Source: a virus
Length of the DNA stretch: 20,521 nt
Direction: 5' to 3' (one strand)
IMG/VR virus record: IMGVR_UViG_3300042991_000280
Span: 1 to 20,521 of that record
The translations under genes were made by a program, and so were the position numbers. The notes under the pieces were generated by a model. The model did no database searches and had not been told where the DNA came from. It saw nothing but the letters and a program-made list of their open reading frames with translations. Positions 1 through 6,773 of the stretch are shown here, in pieces. Numbering within the stretch: the stretch's first letter is position 1; every line of letters starts with the position of its first letter.

Positions 1-113
1 TGATAATCAGAGAGAAAATATTTTGGCGTTTGCTTTTCGGTTCTGTATTTATATATGAGAGCGAGAAGGAAAGACTCTCGGTAAATAATTAGAAGTATTA
101 AAATTTTAAAGTA
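1..113 (+). other. Upstream non-coding leader with a weak promoter-like stretch
   Basis: No gene is visible before the first start codon at 114. The stretch is AT-rich. At 43-52 it reads CTGTATTTAT, which matches the late motif GCGTATTTAT found elsewhere in the window at 8 of 10 positions but lacks the leading GC and lies about 70 nt from the ATG. A small hairpin (CGAGA 62-66 with TCTCG 76-80) lies between them. The start may also include the end of an upstream gene that is cut off. A promoter here is plausible but weakly supported. Confidence 0.25.
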
Positions 114-365
114 ATGGATTTTAAAAAAGCGTTAAAGGAAAGAATCTCAGAGATTCAAAGTGCGAAGAGGCATTATGCCGAATTGCTTGCAAACACCTAT
201 GGTGAAAAATTAAGAGCAAAGACTGACGATGAGGTTAACGAGTGGCTCGATGAAATGTGTACGCAGTTCGATGAGAGAGCAATACTCAATATCATCTGGG
301 ATAGGCAGACTGACACAGAGAATGTGCTACGTCAGTTGGAGCGAGAAACAGCAAGTAAAAATTAA
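114..365 (+). CDS. Hypothetical 83-aa charged protein
   Basis: I do not recognise this gene. It encodes a short, strongly charged, probably all-helical soluble protein with no signal peptide or membrane segment. Acidic and basic residues alternate in heptad-like fashion at about residues 5-45, so a short helical bundle or coiled coil is likely. The ATG follows an A/T-rich leader without a Shine-Dalgarno sequence, as for most genes in this window. It opens a run of small same-strand genes that ends in a sigma-like factor. That context suggests an early or middle phage accessory gene, but no function can be assigned. Confidence 0.6.
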   Translation: MDFKKALKERISEIQSAKRHYAELLANTYGEKLRAKTDDEVNEWLDEMCTQFDERAILNIIWDRQTDTENVLRQLERETASKN

Positions 366-374
366 ATGAAAGTA

Positions 375-397
375 GTGCCCCTACGTAGTAGGGGCAT
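375..397 (+). other. Perfect GC-rich hairpin between genes
   Basis: TGCCCCTA (376-383) pairs perfectly with TAGGGGCA (389-396) around a 5-nt loop CGTAG. The loop and the adjoining stem bases also form the 8-nt palindrome CTACGTAG (381-388). There is no run of T after the stem (it continues TATTAAAA), so it is not a standard intrinsic terminator. It could be a weak terminator, an RNA-stabilising stem or a protein-binding site in the 49-nt gap between the first two genes. Confidence 0.45.
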
Positions 398-414
398 ATT
401 AAAACCACAAAGAG

Positions 415-516
415 ATGAAAAACAGAAATGAATTTAATGATTGGGTAGTGAACGTTATGTTATGGACTACAAGTGCAATAGTAATATTATTATTCATATT
501 AATAATCTTATTATAA
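415..516 (+). CDS. 33-aa single-span membrane peptide
   Basis: A short reading frame, ATG at 415 and TAA at 514-516. The N-terminus is polar (MKNRNEFNDW), and an uninterrupted hydrophobic stretch of Ile, Leu, Val and Phe runs from about residue 13 to the end, long enough for one membrane span. It ends 6 nt before the next ATG and begins 49 nt after the previous stop, so it fits the operon tightly. Small membrane peptides of phages can act as holin-like, anti-holin or exclusion factors, but nothing in the sequence picks one. Coding is supported by its clean topology and snug fit. Its small size keeps confidence moderate. Confidence 0.5.
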   Translation: MKNRNEFNDWVVNVMLWTTSAIVILLFILIILL

Positions 517-522
517 AAAGTT

Positions 523-741
523 ATGGGAAAGAGAAAAGCAACACCAAAGCAAGTAGTGCTTTTGTTAAGAACAAAAGGGAACTACATATATGACGACAGA
601 ATCGGTACGTTGGTCATAGCATATCAGAACCGATACTTCCTTACAAGGAATGATGACTACTACGAAGAGCACGTTGATATGGATTCAGCATTATCAACAG
701 CGATAAAATTAACAGACAGTATAAAATCAAAATCACTATGA
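523..741 (+). CDS. Hypothetical 72-aa protein
   Basis: I do not recognise this gene. The N-terminus is basic (MGKRKATPKQ). The middle looks like short beta strands with aromatic residues (LVIAYQNRYFLTR), followed by an acidic, helical C-terminal part. It could be a small alpha/beta nucleic-acid-associated protein, but no family motif is visible. Its TGA stop overlaps the next gene's ATG as ATGA (738-741), the classic translational-coupling arrangement, and it is the only TGA stop I see among the complete genes; the others end in TAA. Confidence 0.6.
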   Translation: MGKRKATPKQVVLLLRTKGNYIYDDRIGTLVIAYQNRYFLTRNDDYYEEHVDMDSALSTAIKLTDSIKSKSL

Positions 742-1214
742 ACAACTACGAAGCAGACGACTTAATTGGTCGCAATAGGTTCAAAGAAGAATTCGGGTCA
801 CACTACATTTTTCAAGATACGACAGAATTCGCTCACACAGATATAATGATGACGGCTTGTACGAAATCATTATGCTACAATACGGAAATTAAGAACAGGA
901 ATTACAGCATCGATGAAATAGCGGATTCAGCAATCCTTGAGAAGATAAAACTGGATGCGTTCAGAGAGCAGTACAGAAAAGACTGTAACAGATGCCTGAT
1001 ATACTTCAACTACTTCACAGATGGTTGGGTAGCATATGATATGACGAACAGAATCAGATATGCTGAAGGTCTGAACAAGACGAACACGATGCTACTACCA
1101 GCAACAACATCGGAAGATAATGGTGCAAAGGAAAAAGAGGTAGTGTACTTGTGCCGAACAAATAATATGTATGTGCAAGATAAAATCAGATGCTATGATA
1201 GAAATAATGGTTAA
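738..1214 (+). CDS. Possible PD-(D/E)XK-type nuclease, 158 aa
   Basis: The segment TDIMMTA...YNTEIKNRN has the spacing of a PD-(D/E)XK nuclease core: Asp35 at the end of one strand, then Glu50-Ile-Lys52 on the next, with an upstream helix that could carry the conserved Glu (residues 16-18). The later segment (about 85-105) is rich in aromatic residues and strand-like, as the rest of such a fold would be. If real, it would cut or process DNA, for example in recombination, repair or host-DNA degradation. Two cysteines near residue 84 (CNRC) might bind metal or be incidental. The start overlaps the upstream stop (ATGA), and the end overlaps the next gene by a few bases. Family membership rests on a short motif read by eye. 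Confidence 0.5.
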   Translation: MNNYEADDLIGRNRFKEEFGSHYIFQDTTEFAHTDIMMTACTKSLCYNTEIKNRNYSIDEIADSAILEKIKLDAFREQYRKDCNRCLIYFNYFTDGWVAYDMTNRIRYAEGLNKTNTMLLPATTSEDNGAKEKEVVYLCRTNNMYVQDKIRCYDRNNG

Positions 1215-1560
1215 TGGAAACACAGGACACACAGAATACTATTACTCAGTATCAGATGTGTGTAAAATGCTCGGTCTACGTGACGCAAGCGGTAAACTAA
1301 TAGGACGTAATAATATGTTCAAGGTATTAAGATATGCAGGTGTGCTATGTCAAGACAACACTCCGAAGCAGCATTTTTTAAATATGGGATTGGCAATATA
1401 TCATCGTACAATTAAAAGGTATAAGACATATGGGTTGCCGATGTTTAGTGAACGTGGGGTTAATTACCTACAGAGACAATTCGAATGTGGGAATTATCAG
1501 GTGTTCTACGAACCCACACAAAAGAAAAAAATAACAGTAAATATTAATGACGTATGTTAA
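1207..1560 (+). CDS. KilAC-domain (phage antirepressor C-terminal-like) DNA-binding protein
   Basis: The segment from 'YYYSVSDVCKMLG' through 'GRNNMFKVLRYAGVL', then a line of NTPKQHFLNMGLA and a final strand GLPMFSERGVNYLQRQF, follows the order seen in the KilAC domain found at the C-terminus of phage antirepressors. That order is a winged-helix 'LG..GRN.LF..LR..GIL', then 'N.P.Q.YI..G.F', then 'T..G..YI'. Here it stands alone, without the N-terminal BRO/KilA-N/Rha domain. The frame is open from ATG 1171, but the start at 1207 (ATGGTTAATG), which overlaps the upstream stop by 8 nt, seems likelier; 1195 is also possible. The probable role is transcriptional control in the early/middle block. 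The insertion DASGKLI within the helix-turn-helix is slightly unusual. Confidence 0.65.
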   Translation: MVNGNTGHTEYYYSVSDVCKMLGLRDASGKLIGRNNMFKVLRYAGVLCQDNTPKQHFLNMGLAIYHRTIKRYKTYGLPMFSERGVNYLQRQFECGNYQVFYEPTQKKKITVNINDVC

Positions 1561-1561
1561 A

Positions 1562-1723
1562 ATGAAAAAGAAAACAACAGAAGTGAAATCACAGAGATTG
1601 GCACTAAGAATAAGTATCAACACACTATCAAAATTACAGTATTTATGTGGTAGAAATATGAGCGAATATGTAGTAAAACTCATAGAAACAGAATACGAAA
1701 AAATAACAGGAAGTAAAGAGTAA
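1562..1723 (+). CDS. 53-aa ribbon-helix-helix (CopG/Arc-like) regulator
   Basis: ATG at 1562 begins one base after the preceding TAA, and the frame ends with TAA at 1721-1723. The protein has a basic start (MKKKTTEVKSQ), then RLALRIS, the beta strand of a ribbon-helix-helix fold, helix A (INTLSKLQYLCGR), a short NMSEY turn and helix B (VVKLIETEYEKI). This matches Arc/CopG/MetJ-type dimeric DNA-binding proteins, in which the strand pair reads the major groove. Such proteins are usually repressors or antitoxin-like regulators, but no toxin partner is visible next door. It lies between a KilAC protein and an HTH-like protein, so it extends a regulatory cluster. Confidence 0.7.
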   Translation: MKKKTTEVKSQRLALRISINTLSKLQYLCGRNMSEYVVKLIETEYEKITGSKE

Positions 1724-1734
1724 AAAATAAGACA

Positions 1735-2436
1735 ATGATAAAAATAGAATTAACACCCGAAATTATTGCAGCATTAGACGTAGATGCAGCAAGAGCAGTA
1801 TTGACACAATTAACACGAGATTTAAAATCAGACGTTGACGAAAGAATCGTAAGAATAAAATCAGAATTGGCTGATGTGGATAAAGATTACCCACCAGTAG
1901 CACCACACATTATTCACACAAGGGAGCGTCAGAAAGACGAAATAAGCGAGGTTCAGTCACCAAAGCAGTCAGTATATCAAACAGATTCAGTGCCTGTAGA
2001 AGTGCTTAAAACGATTCAAGAGAGGTATGATAATGGTAATGAAAGTCTGCAAGGAATATGTAGAGATTACCCACAGTATAAATATCGCACCATATGGCAA
2101 CATATGACATTAAAAAAAAAAGTCAGAGAAGTAAAAACAATACCATACGTTGAGCCAAAAGAAGAACCTATGAAAATTGCTACGAGTCATATCAATAAGA
2201 AAGACTATTATGATTATGAACGTGAAGAAGGTATGAGTAAGAAAGAGGTAAAAGTATGGTTCAATACATTATTAGATAATCCTGCAATACCGATATGGCG
2301 AATAAACGAAATGTATCAGGGCATATATAATGACAAAGACAAATTAAGCACAGAAAAATTGGCAAAAAAGTATGGTACATCGGAAGCAAGAATAATAAGC
2401 ATTATAAATAAAAACTGTTATCAAGATGATGAGTAA
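1735..2436 (+). CDS. Hypothetical 233-aa protein with helix-turn-helix-like segments
   Basis: I do not recognise the family. The first 60 residues look helical. Residues of about 75-95 are a low-complexity Gln/Ser/Val linker. Two segments resemble helix-turn-helix units: one around EVLKTIQERYDNGNESLQGI...YRTIWQHM, and a C-terminal one around EKLAKKYGTSEARIISIINK. The second has the spacing of a recognition helix ('LAKKYGTSEARI'). A DNA-binding regulator or replication accessory protein would fit. Its end overlaps the next gene (ATGATGAGTAA), so it is probably translationally coupled to the sigma-like protein that follows, and the two may act together. Confidence 0.55.
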   Translation: MIKIELTPEIIAALDVDAARAVLTQLTRDLKSDVDERIVRIKSELADVDKDYPPVAPHIIHTRERQKDEISEVQSPKQSVYQTDSVPVEVLKTIQERYDNGNESLQGICRDYPQYKYRTIWQHMTLKKKVREVKTIPYVEPKEEPMKIATSHINKKDYYDYEREEGMSKKEVKVWFNTLLDNPAIPIWRINEMYQGIYNDKDKLSTEKLAKKYGTSEARIISIINKNCYQDDE

Positions 2437-3115
2437 TTATTGGACACACGAGGATAATCAGAGAGTAATGGAATTTTATTTGTGCTATACGGCAAGCACA
2501 TCAGCAATCACCAGACAGAGGATATTCAATATGTTAATGCCGAGATTCAATTATATGATAGGCACAGCACAGCAAATGATAATGAGTAGTTGGAATAAGG
2601 AAGATAAGGAAGAAGCGAAGCAGGATGTGTTGGTAAAGTTGTGGAATGTGCTATCACATAAGTTCGATAACGATAGAGCACAAGGAACACTGAACTTCCT
2701 ATGGACAGTAGTACGTAATAAGTTATATACAGTCACACGTGAACAGAATAGATGTAAGCCTAACATAGTATTGAACTCAGACTTACACTTAATGGGTGAA
2801 GAGTATATTGGAATGGGATATAGCATAGAAGACTACAGTGAGCCAGAAGAAGATGACGATAAATATATTGACATTGATGATATGAAGGAAGAGATATTCA
2901 AAGAACTGGACAGGAAGATACTCAAGCAACATAAGGTCAATCGTACTAATACGATATATCTGATACTATTGAAGGAATATTTAATAGCAAATGATTGTAA
3001 TGGCAAAGGCTTTCAAGAGTATATATGTGAGAAACTCGGCATCGATAGGAAATACTTTTATCAGGTTAATTACAAATTAAAAATTCGTTCAAGCGTATTT
3101 AATAATAAAAAGTAA
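2426..3115 (+). CDS. Phage sigma-70-like factor, probable late-gene activator
   Basis: Residues of about 35-110 resemble sigma-70 region 2. They contain KEEAKQDVLVKLWNVL, equivalent to the 'DLVQE.FLKLW' core-binding helix, then FDNDRAQGTLNFLWTVVRNKLYTVTREQNR, equivalent to 'FDP.RG.F..WL..I.RN...D..R', which contacts the -10 element. A very acidic linker (about 138-155) follows. A C-terminal helix-turn-helix-like part (about 195-222, FQEYICEKLGIDRKYFYQVN) could be a region 4 remnant. Such a protein would bind host RNA polymerase core and redirect it. The gene sits at the end of the regulatory block and directly precedes the first of seven GCGTATTTA motifs, which are the obvious candidate targets. 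The start may be 2426 or 2429. Confidence 0.7.
   Translation: MMSNYWTHEDNQRVMEFYLCYTASTSAITRQRIFNMLMPRFNYMIGTAQQMIMSSWNKEDKEEAKQDVLVKLWNVLSHKFDNDRAQGTLNFLWTVVRNKLYTVTREQNRCKPNIVLNSDLHLMGEEYIGMGYSIEDYSEPEEDDDKYIDIDDMKEEIFKELDRKILKQHKVNRTNTIYLILLKEYLIANDCNGKGFQEYICEKLGIDRKYFYQVNYKLKIRSSVFNNKK
3093..3102 (+). promoter_or_regulatory. Late-promoter-like motif copy 1 (GCGTATTTAA)
   Basis: GCGTATTTAA followed by an A-rich tail, 24 nt upstream of the ATG at 3117. It lies inside the last codons of the sigma-like gene. The identical spacing to the copies at 7462 and 8764 argues that it is more than coding coincidence. It may drive the lipoprotein and the terminase genes, since no copy lies directly before 3453. 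Confidence 0.5.
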
Positions 3116-3116
3116 T

Positions 3117-3329
3117 ATGAAAAAGATTTATATGATAATCGGATTGTTGCTGATAGTAGCAGCACTGAGTTGTGAGAAAGGTGAGGAATGTTATGAGTGT
3201 CAAGCAAAATATAAAGGTGGTTCTGGCTATGCTACACAAGAATACTGTGGTGATTGGGCAGGAGTAAGACAGATGGAAAGAAAAGCACCAAATAATAATT
3301 ATGAGAACTGGCGATGCTCACCAAAATAA
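3117..3329 (+). CDS. Small cysteine-containing lipoprotein, 70 aa
   Basis: The N-terminus is a classic lipoprotein signal: a basic start (MKKIY), a hydrophobic core (MIIGLLLIVAAL) and a lipobox-like ALSC with Cys19 as the lipidated residue. The residues after it (EKGEE) include acidic positions, like the surface-export signals of Bacteroidota lipoproteins. The mature part is about 52 residues with four further cysteines, so two disulfides are possible in the periplasm or on the surface. It lies between regulatory and packaging genes and follows motif copy 1. Phage-encoded lipoproteins often mask receptors or block superinfection (T5 Llp is the known precedent), and I infer such a role with low confidence. 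Lipoprotein status is much surer than function. Confidence 0.7.
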   Translation: MKKIYMIIGLLLIVAALSCEKGEECYECQAKYKGGSGYATQEYCGDWAGVRQMERKAPNNNYENWRCSPK

Positions 3330-3452
3330 AATAAGCCGCCCGTCTTTGAAAAAATTATAAAAGTCTGGATACCACGCCCCCAAAAGAGGCTTAACGAAAA
3401 TAGAAACATAGGCGGGTGTCAAAAAATTAGACACTTTATAAAAAATTATACT
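3330..3452 (+). other. GC-rich structured intergenic region (candidate cos/pac site or RNA element)
   Basis: This 123-nt gene-free region is far richer in G and C clusters than its surroundings. AAGCC (3333-3337) and TCTTT (3343-3347) can pair with GGCTT (3388-3392) and AAAGA (3383-3387). The bulge between them, GCCCG (3338-3342), can pair with CGGGT (3413-3417), so a pseudoknot is possible. Competing pairings exist, such as CCGCC 3336-3340 with GGCGG 3411-3415. A further small hairpin is GTGTC 3416-3420 with GACAC 3430-3434. Its place just before the terminase genes is where cos sites often lie in HK97-like phages. Function is unproven. Confidence 0.4.
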
Positions 3453-3788
3453 ATGAAAAAGATAACATTAGCAAAGGCAAAAAAGTTACTCAGTGACATA
3501 AAAGCCGACCAGACAACATTAGAACTGATAGTAAATAATATCGTACAGTATAATGCATTGGTGGATGAGTTCAATAATGACGAGAGACATAATGCGTATC
3601 TGATGTATCAACTCAATAACCAAATCATAAAACAAATACAGTCGGTAATGAAATTAAATAAAACACTGACTGGTGACGAGGTAGACGAAGATACATTCAA
3701 TACAGTTATCAACGCAATAAAAAATACCAAAGAAAAACCAGTGATAGGATTCGCTGTCAATAAGAAAGATGATATCGAAAAACGATAA
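3453..3788 (+). CDS. terS: Probable terminase small subunit
   Basis: A 111-aa helical protein directly before the large terminase, overlapping it by one base (TAATG at 3785-3789). It has a basic N-terminus (KKITLAKAKKLLSDIKADQ), a middle of amphipathic helices with regularly spaced Asn, Gln and Ile residues (about 20-70), and an acidic-then-basic tail. The size, the helical nature and, above all, the position fit a small terminase subunit that recognises the packaging site and oligomerises. The middle vaguely resembles P27-type small terminases, but I see no diagnostic helix-turn-helix. The call rests mainly on synteny. Confidence 0.55.
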   Translation: MKKITLAKAKKLLSDIKADQTTLELIVNNIVQYNALVDEFNNDERHNAYLMYQLNNQIIKQIQSVMKLNKTLTGDEVDEDTFNTVINAIKNTKEKPVIGFAVNKKDDIEKR

Positions 3789-5410
3789 TGATTACAAACA
3801 AAGACATAGCAATTAAGTATGCCACTGACGTACAAGCAGGTTCAATCCCATCCTGCAAGTACGTCAAGATGGCTACACTTAGATTTTTAAATGACTTAGA
3901 AAACCCATTGTATTATTATAATGACTCAGAGGTAGATGCAGTGATTACCTTCATTAATGCTTTATATCTTACGGAGCAGGTTAAGAAGAAGCATTTTTAT
4001 TTAGAAGATTGGCAAGTGTTTATTACTGCCAGCATATACGGTATATATCGTGTAGCGGACAACATACGTAAAACTAAATATGCATATATCGAAATGAGTC
4101 GTAAGAATGGTAAAAGCCAGTACGCAAATGCGTTGGCAATATATCATTTGCTCACTGACGTAGACGCACAGGTAGTAGTATCAGCAAACAGCAAAGACCA
4201 AGCGAAGAACGTAGACTTCAAGAAGTGCAAGCAGTTCGCTGCTCAACTGGATAATAAGAAAAAATATATAAAACATTATTACAATTCGTTAAGGTATAAG
4301 GACAGTGAACTACTCGTGACAGCAAGTGATGCTTCAAAATTGGACGGACTTAATACGTCATTCGCTATCATAGACGAGTTACACGAAGCACCAAATTCGT
4401 TAATGTATAATGTAATTAAGTCGTCAATGGGTTCAAGACAGCAACCATTACTGCTTGTCATCACGACTGCTGGCTTCGATTCAACGTCATTCTGTTACCA
4501 GTTACGTACCTATTGTACAGATATATTATCGGGTATTGCTGATGACGAAGCACAGTTCGCTATCATATTCACGTTGGATGACGAAGACGATTATAGTGAT
4601 AAGAGTGTATGGGTAAAGGCAAACCCAAATCTGAACATCAGTGTTTATTCGGACTTCATAGAATCAGAAGTAAATAAGGCAGTGAACTTCGAAGCGGAAC
4701 GTAATGGTGTGTTGGTAAAAAACTTTAATAAGTGGCTCAAGGCAAACTCAGAAGAAGACTGGATACCCGAAAAGTATATTGTGGATGCTATGCAAGATAT
4801 AAGTATTGACGACTTCAAAGACGAATATTGTATTGTTGGTGTGGACTTGTCAGCAGTATCTGACATCACAGCAGTATCATATATGTTTCAACGAGAAGAT
4901 AAGACATACTTTTTCAACGAATATTATATCCCGCAGGACTCTATCAACAGTAATGTTAATCGTGATATGTTCAGAAATGCAGCAGCAAATGGACACATAC
5001 ATATTACGTCAGGAAACGTTGTGGACTACGATAGAATACTTGAAGATATACTGAAGGTAAATGATGTAAGTCCCATACAGAAAGTAAGTTATGACAAATG
5101 GAATGCCACTTCCTTTGCGATAGCAGCAACGAGTGCGGGACTACTTATGCTACCATATCAACAGACATCAGGTAGTATGAACAAACCTATTAAGGAGTTC
5201 CAGAAACTCATTATGCAGGGACAGGTGGTGATGAACAAAAACATTATCACCAAATGGATGTTCGGAAACGTAATACTAAAACAAAATTATATGGGCAACT
5301 TCCTAATCGATAAAAGTAGTCGTGATAAGAAAGTCGATGGTGTTGTTGCTTCCTTAAATGCATTAGGTGCTTTATTAGACTCTCCACAGTACTCATTCTC
5401 AGTGGTATAA
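3788..5410 (+). CDS. terL: Terminase large subunit (HK97/Terminase_1 type)
   Basis: This is the DNA-packaging motor and headful or cos nuclease. At 540 aa it is normal in length. The ATPase half shows a Walker A motif SRKNGKS (104-110) after YIEM, as in HK97-type terminases, Walker B FAIIDELHE (192-200) with the catalytic Glu after the Asp, and coupling motif C ITTAG (225-229). The nuclease half has the RNase H-like metal ligands: Asp353 in GVDLS, Asp436 in the YDKW segment and Asp517 in KKVDGVVAS. All key residues are present, so the enzyme should be active. It is coupled to the small subunit upstream and followed by the portal after a 50-nt gap that holds motif copy 2. Confidence 0.95.
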   Translation: MITNKDIAIKYATDVQAGSIPSCKYVKMATLRFLNDLENPLYYYNDSEVDAVITFINALYLTEQVKKKHFYLEDWQVFITASIYGIYRVADNIRKTKYAYIEMSRKNGKSQYANALAIYHLLTDVDAQVVVSANSKDQAKNVDFKKCKQFAAQLDNKKKYIKHYYNSLRYKDSELLVTASDASKLDGLNTSFAIIDELHEAPNSLMYNVIKSSMGSRQQPLLLVITTAGFDSTSFCYQLRTYCTDILSGIADDEAQFAIIFTLDDEDDYSDKSVWVKANPNLNISVYSDFIESEVNKAVNFEAERNGVLVKNFNKWLKANSEEDWIPEKYIVDAMQDISIDDFKDEYCIVGVDLSAVSDITAVSYMFQREDKTYFFNEYYIPQDSINSNVNRDMFRNAAANGHIHITSGNVVDYDRILEDILKVNDVSPIQKVSYDKWNATSFAIAATSAGLLMLPYQQTSGSMNKPIKEFQKLIMQGQVVMNKNIITKWMFGNVILKQNYMGNFLIDKSSRDKKVDGVVASLNALGALLDSPQYSFSVV

Positions 5411-5437
5411 TAAATAAGAAATATTAGTGGAAATTAA

Positions 5438-5447
5438 GCGTATTTAA
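5438..5447 (+). promoter_or_regulatory. Late-promoter-like motif copy 2 (GCGTATTTAA)
   Basis: GCGTATTTAA plus GAAAAATA, 23 nt upstream of the portal ATG at 5461, in the only intergenic gap between terminase and portal. No Shine-Dalgarno sequence separates it from the start. Confidence 0.65.
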
Positions 5448-5460
5448 GAAAAATACTAAT

Positions 5461-6771
5461 ATGGGCATATTCAACAGAAATAAAAAAGCACCTGTAGAAG
5501 AAAAACGTAGCATAGATGAGTGGGTAAATCCCGTAGTCGGCACGTTGAACTACAGCACATTCGGCTCTTACAATAACAGTAGGTCGATGAAAATCAGTAC
5601 AGTTTATCGCTGTATGAACTTAATATCAGACAGTATTGCATCGCTACCTCTCATTCCTTACACATTTCGTGGTGACTGGAAATACATAGATGAGACAAAT
5701 TCCTTATATAATATATTGAATGTACAGCCGAACAGTTATATGTCGGCATATATGCTGAAGAAATTAGCGGTACTTCAAATGCTTAGTAATGGTAATGCTT
5801 ACATATATATTGACAAAGAAAAGACTGGACAGGTAAAATCACTGACACTACTTAATCCTTCAAACATAGAATTATTACTTAATGGTGCAAGCATCGGGAC
5901 AATAGTAGATGTTAGTTCGATGATACAAGAAGGTAATCTCGACATCACATATCATAATATGGTAAGTGGTAAGGTGTATGATAAGACTCAGATAATACAC
6001 TTAATTAATTATCCTGATGCAAATGGGTTAATGGGATTCAGTACATTAAGTTATGCAGCAACAGTTTTGGGAAACGCCTATTACACTGATGCTCATTCAA
6101 GCCAGTTTTTTCAGAGTGGTGCGAATCTCGGTGGAATACTACGTCCCGTAGCAGGTGTCAACCTATTAAAAGGACAGGCAGCAAAGGCGAAACAAGATTT
6201 TATTAATGCATTATCACCATCGTTAGGTGGAACATCTGGTGGTGTTGTGGCGTTGGACGCTGGGTTAGAATATCAGCCGATTGCCATCAATCCCCGTGAT
6301 TCACAAATGATAGAAAACAAAGAGTTCAACGTACTTGAAATATGTAGATTTTTCGGTGTGCCACCTTCATTAGCATTCTCAGAAACTGGAAAATTCAGTA
6401 CTGCTGAACAGCAGGGGTTGGACTTTTTAAATAATGGTTTATTACCAGTAGTCGAGAAGATGGAGAATGAAATATTTAGGAAATGCTATTTACCTTCTGA
6501 GTGGATTAATAATGAACTACGTTTCGATGTAGATAATTTAATTCGTTTGGACGCAACAACAAAGATAGATGTATTGACGAAGCAGATAGCAGCAGGTGTT
6601 AAAACACCAAATGAAGGACGTGCAATATATAATATGGCATCACCAGTAAAAGGTGGAAATAAAGCATTCATCAGTACGAACCTTCAGACACTCGATGCTC
6701 CTGCTGTTACAGGTGGGAAGCCTGAGAAAGAAGAAAAAGAAAATAATACGATTAATAATATAGCGAAATAA
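5461..6771 (+). CDS. Portal protein, HK97 family
   Basis: Forms the dodecameric ring through which DNA enters and leaves the capsid. Recognisable HK97-type portal segments are the N-terminal STVYRCMNLISDSIASLPL (helix and strand at the start of the portal core), the Asn- and Gly-rich NGNAYIYID region, HSSQFFQSGANLGGILRP, and the stem/crown region EICRFFGVPPSLAF...KFSTAEQQGLDFLNNGLLPVVEKMENEI. At 436 aa it is a typical length. The tail is a low-complexity Lys/Glu/Asn segment. It follows motif copy 2 and ends two bases before the protease start, so the two genes form one unit. Confidence 0.95.
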   Translation: MGIFNRNKKAPVEEKRSIDEWVNPVVGTLNYSTFGSYNNSRSMKISTVYRCMNLISDSIASLPLIPYTFRGDWKYIDETNSLYNILNVQPNSYMSAYMLKKLAVLQMLSNGNAYIYIDKEKTGQVKSLTLLNPSNIELLLNGASIGTIVDVSSMIQEGNLDITYHNMVSGKVYDKTQIIHLINYPDANGLMGFSTLSYAATVLGNAYYTDAHSSQFFQSGANLGGILRPVAGVNLLKGQAAKAKQDFINALSPSLGGTSGGVVALDAGLEYQPIAINPRDSQMIENKEFNVLEICRFFGVPPSLAFSETGKFSTAEQQGLDFLNNGLLPVVEKMENEIFRKCYLPSEWINNELRFDVDNLIRLDATTKIDVLTKQIAAGVKTPNEGRAIYNMASPVKGGNKAFISTNLQTLDAPAVTGGKPEKEEKENNTINNIAK

Positions 6772-6773
6772 TT

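Noticed and set aside
4806-5054. Second-frame + strand frame inside the large terminase
   Set aside because: It lies in the nuclease half of a well-conserved terminase with all motifs intact; its product is Thr/Ile/Gln-rich and lacks any recognisable pattern.
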